DNA of 64,000 nucleotides from Nothophaeocryptopus gaeumannii (lineage: Eukaryota > Ascomycota > Dothideomycetes > Mycosphaerellales > Mycosphaerellaceae), in NCBI GenBank assembly GCA_031771865.1, contig JASISA010000019.1, forward strand, positions 558,001 through 622,000. Direction: 5' to 3'. Shown here in pieces: positions 53,501-61,949 of this stretch (positions are counted from its first letter, which is position 1; each line of letters starts with the position of its first letter). Below the pieces are notes generated by a model, which ran no database searches, had not been told where the DNA came from, and worked only from the letters and a program-made list of their open reading frames with translations. Position numbers and translations under genes: made by a program.

Positions 53501-54180
53501 TCAACTTAATTCGGCCTTCACACCAAGGGCCAAGCCCAAGCCCAGCCCAATCTTCAAACAAAGTGAGTGGTCACCTTCTGTTTCACCCGATGGGGCAGAT
53601 GCTCCCGTCGAGTTAGCCGCTCTGAATATGTTAGTCGTTGCCTGAGCGCTACATTCTGTAGACGGTATCGCTACTGATGTTGTTGCTGGCGTGTCGTTGG
53701 TACTTTTGAAAAAAAGCGACGTGAAGTTGTCCGGTTGACAGTGATTAAACCCGGAGAAAATTAGATTGGAGTAGGTAAGACTACCTTGGTATTTCTGGAC
53801 TACCCAGTCGAAATTTAAAGGGGTATCGTTCACGTCCACCACCTTCTCGCTACTACTAGATCAGCTCATGCTATAAAATGCTGGAACTCGACGCAGAATA
53901 CCCCAAAGTATGACAAGTATTTTGCCTACGATTTCTTCCGCAGGCCGCTCCTGCCACAGGGACACCTGGTAGTTTGATGCGGCTGTGGTCCATTCGATCT
54001 TTTGAATCGATCCCTCCGCCCATGCTGAGATGTTCTCATTGTCGGAGGGTGCGCCGGCGACATCCTTGGGTTAGGTTATGGAATGGTGGTAACCTTGACC
54101 CAAAGTCAATTGAGAATGAAGAATGACCAGGTACAAGAGCAGTCCCCAGTTGGAGACTTGGAGGCGCCCATCACGATGTG
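53501..54180 (-). pseudogene. Decayed secreted/TM glycoprotein
   Basis: Minus-strand pieces follow the order of a common fungal surface protein. First a signal-peptide-like GLLLYLVILHSQLTLGQG (about 54150), then DVAGAPSDNENISAWAEGSI and QKIEWTTAASNYQVSLWQER, then VVDVNDTPLNFDWVVQKYQG, SNLIFSGFNHCQPDNFTSLF, a Ser/Thr-rich stretch with N-glycosylation sites, and finally GLGLGLALG before a stop at 53501-53503. The signal piece has no in-frame ATG and is separated from the next by a TAA. The junction near 53880 needs a poor splice. The C-terminal hydrophobic segment is cut short compared with a normal TM helix. Several lesions point to a pseudogene. Confidence 0.5.
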
Positions 54181-54883
54181 AAGCTCTGATGGACGTCTCC
54201 AAATCCATGTGTAGATCTCCTTATCACTGCCATGTCCTGTTGGATTGATGTGGTGCTTCGTCGGTGCAGCATGTTGGGCAGAGTGAGGTCGGCAACGGTA
54301 CAAGGATACCTCCAGCGGGATGCGCGGGGCGACGAAATCAACGGTGCAGGGGGCAATCCCTTGCGAATGGACGGGTCGCTGCACATTTGAACATCTCGAC
54401 ATAGTCCCTGGCGCTGATTGCCGTGCTCTCGCAATTGCTATTCGGGCAGCGAAGACCTAGAATATGGCCCCTCAAGGATGACCGCTAGAGACAGTCTACC
54501 GTACCCGACGTAGGGTAGGGTCCCAGCACCAGATAGATCCATTTGAAGATGATTGACCAACTGGTTTCAAGATATTTTGCGGGCTCATGAAGCAGCATTC
54601 CATCGCAAGCGGCGGGAGACGCACCCTCTCTGACCAACAGGCCCAGGTGCTGGGGTGGCTGCTTATTGCCGGATACGGACTCATTTCAGTGGCGTATGGG
54701 CGATTGCAGCTGGCCAATAATCTCCGGATCGGCTAGCCTCTACAGACATCGCCAGGAGCGCAGTGGTACAGCCTTGCGCTCCTCGTCAACTGCCGTGTGC
54801 TTCGCGATGCTGTGCTGGTCCTCTTGTCTCTTCTTTCCCGTCATGCTCAGCATGGCGAGGAGACCAGGTCGTCCATTGCCACC
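54181..54883. other. Gene-free stretch
   Basis: About 700 bases between divergent loci, likely including the promoter of the GT25-like gene. No gene is supported. Confidence 0.4.
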
Positions 54884-56081
54884 ATGAATATGCGCCATAT
54901 ACCGCAGCGAGCGGTGTTCATAGTTGGAATCAGCCTCCTAGTCATCTTTCTTTTCCTAGGATTTGGAACCTCCAGAGGTCCAGGATCATTCTTCTCTCCT
55001 AGCCGGACACTGCGAATCAATGCCCACGATCTCCTCCAAGATGTATCCAATTGTACTCTGGGTGTAGGTGAGTTTTGAGTCGTCGCATGGGGCTTGACTG
55101 AAATGTATGCAGTTCCAGAAGATTTTTGTCATCAATCTACGCACTAGAACCGATCACCGCGATGCCATGTCCCTTGCAGCGGCCGTAACGCCCGGTGGCT
55201 TGCAATTCGAGTATAGCGATGGCGTAACTGAAGTAGCAAGCAAAGCGCTCCCTCCAGGAGGTGAAAAGAATTCGTTCAAAAAAGGCACGATCGGGGCTTG
55301 GAGAGCCCACGTAAACATGCTTCAAAAGATTGTGGAAGAGAACATCACCTCGGCCCTGATTCTTGAGGGGGATGTCGACTGGGATTTGCGAATCAAGTCC
55401 CAAGTCCAAGACTTTGCAAGAGCTTCGAGATTATTACTGCAGCCGGGTAGGGAAGAGGACACGTTCAGCATCTACGACACACCTGCTGTAACACCGAGCA
55501 ACTCGCCCTTTGGCGATTTGGATCGATGGGACATACTCTGGCTCGGCCATTGCGGTACGCACTTCGTCGAAGAGGACTGGAGGATTCCCCACGGGCGGGT
55601 TGTGATACCTGACGATGAGACCGTCCCTGAGACTCAGCATATAAGCGTCCTATTTGGCGACCAGCAACTCAAGGAACAGTACGCAAATCACACACGGGTG
55701 GCTCACCGCGGTCGGTTCAACGTATGCTCGCTGGCATATGGCGTCTCTCAAGCCGGCGCAAAACGCATTCTGTACGAGGTGGGCATCAGAAGGATCAACG
55801 CCGCTTTCGACATCATGTTGCGAGAATTGTGCGACGGCCTTGCAGAGCGACCACTTCATAATTGTATCACCGTTCAACCGGCTCTGTTCCAGCATCATCA
55901 CCCAGTGGGCTCTAGAGCAAGCTACAGTACGATAGAGAGCCATGACGATGTCTACAACGATATTCCAAATACACAGAATGTCCGCTGGAGTACACGAGTG
56001 AACTTCCGAAAGCTGATTGATGGCCGGACAGACTACATTGATTCCCTACCCGACGGTGAGGCACCTCCTTCTTGGGTGTGA
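54884..56081 (+). CDS. Glycosyltransferase family 25-like type II membrane protein
   Basis: A Golgi-type glycosyltransferase related to GT25 (LPS-type galactosyltransferases and collagen Gal-transferases). Two exons, 54884-55063 and 55113-56081, joined by a 49-nt GTAGGT-CAG intron, give 382 aa. A short cytosolic N-terminus (MNMRHIPQR) precedes one TM anchor (AVFIVGISLLVIFLFLGFG) and a stem. FQKIFVINLRTRTDHRDAMS is the opening strand of the family (the INLxxRxDR type). GTIGAWRAHVNMLQKIVEEN and ALILEGDVDWD follow; the latter holds the acidic metal-binding residues. SLAYGVSQAGAKRIL and the following DIMLRELC fit the acceptor side. It is intact, with a normal length for fungal members. The sugar donor and acceptor are unknown. 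Confidence 0.83.
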
Positions 56082-56880
56082 TGATTCCGTTACCAGAGTC
56101 GCTTCTGCGACCGACGAAGGATTCCATGTATCGGAACGAAGGGCTCGCTATATTTGTCCCAAGTTGTTGTCTGTTATGGATCGAGCTATGTCGGGAGAAG
56201 CTCAACAATGGCGCCCTAAGACAGCGGATTGGAACAAAGCAGATAGCAAGAATCGACGACATGAATGGGCCCATCTGGCTATGCGTACGCGTAGCCATAC
56301 GGACAACGCGCACCTGGAGCCTACACGATCAAAGCACACGTCCTTGGATCCTTCAGACGGCCTCCGTGCCACATATCATAGATTATGAACTTTTCTCGGG
56401 ACGGCGAATCGCGTGCTGTCACGTCTAGAGAACGACTTTTGTAGACTGCGTTCAATTTCAAAAAGTCCAATGTCTTCAGATGATGAGTGCCAGCGAGAGC
56501 GCGGCTGTGAGCCGCTACTGCGAAAGGTCGGTGATCCACGATCATGGCTTGCATTGTACCGCCACTGATAGTCAAGTGACCGGGGGAGCCTCTCACAACG
56601 CATTGGGCACGAACCTTGGGCAGGTCCTGCATCATAGTTAGAGGCCGTCCGTCGCGAGATCCTCGTATGATCTCTAAGTTGCGCCATGCTTCTGTCTTCC
56701 GGTCGGGTTGGTGAAGTGGGCAGAGACATTGCGGCTTTGTTGAGCTGCGTCATACTCTAGCCTCGCTGCAAAGTTCTACCCATCCTCGTTTCAGCTTATG
56801 CGTTAGGAGCACTTGTTTCACGATCGCTGGTCTCCAGAGACCATGGCAAAGGTGACTGAGTTCGTGAGCCAAGCCGACGA
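56082..56880. other. Gene-free stretch
   Basis: About 800 bases. The minus-strand frames over 56321-56753 are open but overlap in two phases and carry no domain; I do not call them. Confidence 0.35.
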
Positions 56881-56923
56881 CATCATCTCATTGTTGGCGT
56901 TGATTATGGGACGACGTATTCCG
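56881..56923 (+). pseudogene. Hsp70-like ATPase, first-exon fragment
   Basis: In one frame this reads HHLIVGVDYGTTYSG, the nucleotide-binding N-terminus of Hsp70-like proteins (phosphate-1 loop GxDxGTT), ending exactly at a GTATGA that would be a fair splice donor. No further Hsp70 sequence follows before the next gene starts at 56948, and the frame has a stop just upstream with no ATG. It looks like a stranded first exon left by deletion or recombination. Confidence 0.5.
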
Positions 56924-56947
56924 GTATGAGCTCGTGTGCTTCGCAGT

Positions 56948-58509
56948 ATGCACACGAGCGGAAAACAAGAGCGCAAAACATACAACGCGGGCAACGAGAG
57001 GCAAGAATCAGTAGACTCGAACGCTCTTGGAGATTCCGCGAAGGAGAAGGAATTTCAAGATCGATACGAACAGTGACGTCGCGAGTATGACATTCTGGAA
57101 GATCAAACCCACGAGGGTGGCGTCTACCTCGTTCATCGTGTCGTTCTCACGAAACATAGAAGTGAGGAACGAGATACGGGACAGGCAATCCTGCCTGATT
57201 TGCTGCCTCGGTCACTGCGTCTGGCAAGCAAGGCTGCTGCGGACGTTGGACAAAAACCTTTGGATCCAAAGACGAAGACGAAAACGCTTGGCTACTTCCC
57301 TCATATCGACGACGAGCCCTTCGACGAGCGCGAGGAAGCGGCATTCTGCGCAGCCTTCTTGAATCAGGTACATTGGCACAATAGGCTGATTCATGGCACG
57401 AAGCGCAAGGCCTGCTTCCAATGGGGCAATATCGAGGCCGTACTACCACGTCGATCGACAAGGGACTGCATCCATCATTACTACCAAAATCATGCACAAT
57501 ACAGCGGCAAGTGGACAGAGATCGCGTCAAACGCTCACTATCTATATGAAAACCTTAAGGAGCTCGGCCACCAGCCTCCAGAAGACGCCTCAGGGAAAGA
57601 GTCAGAGCCTAAGGGCGCGGCGTCAGATGCGTCGACTTTAGACTTGCAGTCGGTGAGGAAGTCATTGGAGGAGATGAAAGCCAGCTGCAGACGAAGGACT
57701 CTGATCTCGTTCGGATAACAGAAGAGATCCAGACCGTGAGAATTCGGCATGAGCATGAGGCTATTGAGAAAGCCGAGCAGAGCGACATGCTTTCAGCCCA
57801 TTTGCAAGATACTCAGCAGAAAATCAATGAGAAGGACGAACAGATCAACACGCTCACAGCTGGTCTACAACGTGCACATAGCTCGCTCGAATCAGACGAC
57901 AGTCGGTTCAAGCGTTTGCAAGCCAGCCATGAGTGGCACGTCGAACACAGCAACGTCAAAATCGACCGCATGGCATCAGATCTTCGAAGAGCAGTTGGTC
58001 AAAAGCGTGAAATTTCGCACAAAAAGATGAGGTACAACAGCGTTGAGCAGGCTCACGATGCAAAGCTTGCAGACCTCTCTCAGCTACAAAGCGACCTTAC
58101 GACCACGGTGGAGAATCAGAAAGATCACCTGCGATCGCTTGGTACCAAGAAGTCGGAGATCGAGCTGCTCGAGACGCAAGTGGCAACTCTGAAGTCAGAG
58201 AAACTCGCTTTGCAGACAGAAAAAGCTACTCTTCAGACGCGGAACACTCAACTCGGTCAGACGATCACTCAGAAAGACGCGATGATCACTGAGAAAGAGA
58301 CTGAGGTCGATGCCCTGACGAGAACTGCCAAGAAGGTCAAGATCGCTCACCAGAACAAGCTAAAACAAGACGGTGATACCTACGCTGGGCGCTGCCAGCG
58401 TAGAGACGACTACATTGTCGAACTCAAGCAGAAGCTTAAGGATGCTGGTGTTGAGATTCCGTCTCCGAGCGATGATAAGGGTGACCTACCTGGTCCACGC
58501 AAATCGTAG
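56948..58509 (+). pseudogene. Coiled-coil protein with N-terminal SANT-like region, one TGA and a phase break
   Basis: From ATG 56948 the frame gives MHTSGKQERKTYNAGNERQE and continues to FQDRYEQ, TGA at 57074-57076, then RREYDILEDQTHEGGVYLVH in the same phase. Residues encoded at about 57300-57540 (FDEREEAAFCAAFLNQVHWH, FQWGNIEAVLPRRSTRDCIH) resemble a Myb/SANT pattern: aromatic, acidic EE, W..I...LP.RS...C. The phase changes between 57653 and 57690. This is either a lost base in VRKSLEEMKA/LQTKDSDLVR or a 38-nt GTGAGG-CAG intron. The remainder, to TAG 58509, is a long heptad-rich coiled coil (LAxLQxE-like), ending SPSDDKGDLPGPRKS. Without the TGA it would be about 505 aa. The function is unknown. 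Confidence 0.5.
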
Positions 58510-59114
58510 AAGTATGCATGAGAGCATGAGACTTCGGCTACGAGGAAGGTGACTGTGCATTCAACAGCGAAGCGGCAGTACAGAGTATTGTTGATTGAGC
58601 ACGAGAGGAGCGATGAGTTCGAGGCGGCTGCTTGGGCTGTCTTCCAGTACCGCTATGGGCGTTGGTGCGCATGATCACAAAGAGATACCCCGAATGAAGC
58701 GTTACTTGATTAGAACACCAGAATGATAAGCCTTAATAAATGGAGATGGAGTTATGGATGGCTTCCAGCGTAGCTGTAGATTATTTCAGTGTGTTAACAC
58801 AGCTTTGGCCCAAACTGCTCGGGAAATAGAATTCAAAGGCGCCAAAAAGAGGCACAGGAATTGCACAGGAGAGCACCGATGAGCCATGTATCTCCCATTC
58901 AATTGCATTGAGATACAGAGATCCAACGCTAAGTGTCTTGAGTCCCACTGCATGCAGAACTTCCAGTCTTGTGATCCTCTTGCGCTCCTGGGGAGGTTCA
59001 CGCTCAATGTGGTCCCTGCCCATTTGCTCACTTGTCGCAGCTGTAATGCTGATGTTTGATGCCCCGTCGCCCACACTTTACATGCCGCGGCGCTTATTCT
59101 CCACGTAAAGGCGT
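58510..59114. other. Convergent intergenic region
   Basis: About 600 bases between the 3' ends of two convergent genes. No gene is supported. Confidence 0.45.
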
Positions 59115-60079
59115 CTAAGCAGCCCGCAGAATACGATACGTCTGAGCATACCGAACCCGGAAGTACTTGTGCCGCAAGTTCGTCTCCAGCAGTTGAGGGT
59201 CTTTAGTGCGCTGGTACTCTGCATCGTACTCAGCCGCAACCTCGTCCATGTACGCGATACTCTGCTCCATAAGCTCAAGAAAGGCCTGTGGAACGTGCAG
59301 CGGGACAACAAAGCGTGGATCCGTGATTGCAGACGCCATCCTCACAATTCCGCGGACTATGTTCTTGAGTCTCTCGAATTCCTCGGAAGACAGGACTTTC
59401 GCCGCCTCTTGGTCGATGAAGCGGAATATCAAGGCGTTCCAGAACTTGTAGGCGCGGACCTTCTTGCCAACGGCGAACCTGTTGATGCGTTCTTCGACTC
59501 GGGAGGTGATCTCTTCCTCGCTGATCGCGCCACTGTTGCACTGTTAGCACCAGCAAAGCATTTAGCAGATAGGTTACATACGATGGGTTCTGGCTGGTGG
59601 GCGGCGACAAGTCGGGCTGAGGAACATCCTGAGAAGAGTCTTGGGGAGCATCCGAAGAGGAGTCTTGAGGAGCGTCCGTCGAAGAGCCTTGAGGAGCCTG
59701 TGGAGGGAGTCTTGAGCTGCGGCTTGCGGAGCTTCGCTGTTGTACATATAAGCAAGATTCTCTCAGCTCAAGAATGGTCCACTTACGAGACATAAGGCGG
59801 AGTAGATGGAGCAGCCGGTGCTGCAGTTGAGGACTGTAGGCCTCCAGCTTGATCGTCTTGAGCGACCTGTAGTGCCGCTGCGCTCATCGGAGGTGGTTCG
59901 ATGGCATCTTGACTAGTGTCTTGCTGGGTTGCAGATGACAAGGGCTGGTCTGAGGAGGTAGGAAACTCTCGCTCAAGCACACGAAGATACTTGCTGGGAT
60001 CGACGCCATGCATATGGGCCCATGCAGTAACTGCGTCCTTGCAGCCCTCCGCATCAACTTCGTCAGTGGACGCAGCCAT
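59115..60079 (-). CDS. Hypothetical protein, 281 aa
   Basis: Three exons by my reading: 60079-59787, 59716-59582 and 59532-59115, with introns of 70 and 49 nt, all phases consistent. The first 55 residues look folded (WAHMHGVDPSKYLRVLEREF). A low-complexity middle follows, rich in Gln/Ser/Pro/Asp with a repeated APQDSSSDAPQDSSQD motif. The C-terminal 130 residues are helical (SEEEITSRVEERINRFAVGK, FRFIDQEAAKVLSSEEFERL, PLHVPQAFLELMEQSIAYMD). The first acceptor could instead be the CAACAG 19 bases upstream, which would change phase. I do not recognise it. Its start overlaps the open 3' end of the decayed transcription factor by 17 bases on the same strand. Confidence 0.6.
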
Positions 60080-61642
60080 GGTGGCTTGGAGTACCAGCAG
60101 AGCGCACGTGGTTGACTCTGGCGATGTTGTTGTCTTCGCGAGAAGAGCAAACGGAAGCTTGCGCGAGAGCTAATGATGCGTCAAACGAGAAGCTTCTGGA
60201 ACAGGCGGGTCCAGTCTTGGCATGCATGTGAATGCAAACGCGAGAAAGCAGCATGTGCGTACATATGCACAAGTGGGTCTCAACATAGGCCAGTTCTTCG
60301 AGAGAGGTCTCGTCTCTCATGTCGTACGTAAGCCGGGATCCGCTGTGGCATTCTGAGCCGGCATCACTGGTGTCCTCTTCCCACTGGGTCTTCAGCGACT
60401 GCACCAACGGCCCAACTCGCCATCCCGTCCGCGCACCCATATGCTCCAAGAATTGCGCTGCAGCTTGTCTGTCGCCATCCATATATAGGCACCCGCCCCA
60501 AACCGAAAGGCAGTGGCGAGCTGTGAACTATGTATTTCCTGCCCTCGGATTTCAGACTCCAATGCCAATGACACAGATAAAATGGTGTCGGATGCCACGT
60601 TCTCGAGCTCGACCTTCCTGAATTGCTGCATAGGCTCTTGGAGTCGAAATCTGGCGGAAAACTTGGATCACGATTTGAGCGATGTGGTAGTATTGCAATC
60701 CTACTGCGTGGTGAGGGGCCAAGGTCCTAATCTCCGGCAAAACACGGCCATCTCTGGCACTTCGAGCTTTTATGTGGATGGATTGGAAGGAGGTAGGCTT
60801 TGCGGTATTCCGTTCGGCAATATCGGACTCCACCCTCGCCAGCTGCTCGTTGTCAAGCAAATCGCTGAAGGCCGGCTGGAGCAAGACGGCCAGATGGAGG
60901 ACCATCAGGCTCGCCCACGCAAAGTCATCTCCTCTCCGCATGAAGGCAGACTCATGGAATCGATCTAGACACACTGTCATTAGCGACTGAGTGGTCAATG
61001 AGACGTAAATGTCCTCTCGCAAACAAAGCCAGGCTGCTGCTTCTCCAAGTCCTCGGGCTGCTGCGAAAGTCGGCACTGCGTTCAGGATTCGTGAAACGCC
61101 TTTCAGATGGAACGATTGTCGAAGCCTGCATTCCTGTCAACATTGAACGCCTCCCATCATGCTTGAAGACGTCTGACCACTCATCTCCTCATTCTGCCGC
61201 AGAATCGCCACCGCCATTAGCATACTTTCCGTGATGAATTGCCTGTCAGACGTAGCCGGTATGAGAAGCTGAAGACACTCATTTGATCGTGCAAGGCTTC
61301 GCGCTCTCCCTGGGCTGAGTCTCGATAGAGCATCCGGGCAGCAAATGTACAGATGGCATGTCTCAAGACGGGGTCTGACAGCGACCGGTTCGGTAAGTCA
61401 AGCTCGAAAGTCCTGTCTGGGTCACAAACATCTGTCCAGTGCGCCATTCGGTCGATGAAGTACCGCATGAGGACTGCCTCGCCTTCGTCCAAAGATTTGG
61501 CCGGAAGAATGAGCCAAAAAGCTGAGATGGCAATTGTCTCCGGCGGCGTGGCCTTACTTCCAGTGAACTCTGAGCGGCCCTCGACATCAGACACAGTTGA
61601 TGGCTGAAGTCCAATATGACCGCTTCTAGATCTGAATGGCAT
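60063..61642 (-). pseudogene. Fungal-specific transcription factor domain, decayed
   Basis: The middle and C-terminal homology domain of a Zn2Cys6-type regulator (acriflavine-sensitivity-like). Pieces in order: FELDLPNRSLSDPVLRHAIC, a phase break at about 61279-61285, then CLQLLIPATSDRQFITESML and MAVAILRQNEEMS, TGA 61137-61139, HLKGVSRILNAVPTFAAARG, LGEAAAWLCLREDIYVSLTT, VLPEIRTLAPHHAVGLQYYH, TGA 60552-60554 and TAG 60528-60530, then FTARHCLSVWGGCLYMDGDR and TGWRVGPLVQSLKTQWEED. The phase break and stops have no good intron explanation, except possibly the first TGA. The Zn2Cys6 DNA-binding cluster is not found upstream. The reading frame then stays open to 60063. Not a functional factor as it stands. 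Confidence 0.68.
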
Positions 61643-61949
61643 CAGTAGTCATGAAGTTCAGTCAGAGACGATACGAGGATGTGGTTGTTGCCAAGCCTAG
61701 TGAGATTGAGTTCAACGACCTCCTTTCATACGAGGAGGCATGGCCCTTTCCCCAAGGAGCGTACTCCGAGTACACTCTCTTGCGGTAAACATTATTGATT
61801 GGACCATCTTGAACGCTGCTCGACCGCCTTTGGCAGCACTTGTGGGTCTGGACGCTTGTCGGAGAGACTCTGGATGATCAAGACATCGTTTCACCATGTA
61901 GGTATTGTCCATCTCTCCCAATCATTTCTCACCTTCCACCGTTCCAAAG
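61643..61949. other. Divergent intergenic region
   Basis: About 300 bases between the transcription-factor remnant and the amylase. I searched the minus strand for a CxxCxxxxxxC zinc cluster and found none. Confidence 0.45.

Noticed and set aside
56321..56753. Minus-strand frames after the GT25-like gene
   Set aside because: Two overlapping phases are open with no domain or conserved-looking segment.
44535..61642. Repeat-induced point mutation as the cause of all the broken genes
   Set aside because: Many lesions are one- or two-base indels or TGA stops not explained by CpA-to-TpA changes. Only a few stops (TAG/TAA in the kinase and transcription factor) fit.
61643..61949. Zn2Cys6 exon for the transcription factor
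   Set aside because: No CxxC pairs with the needed spacing in any minus-strand frame.
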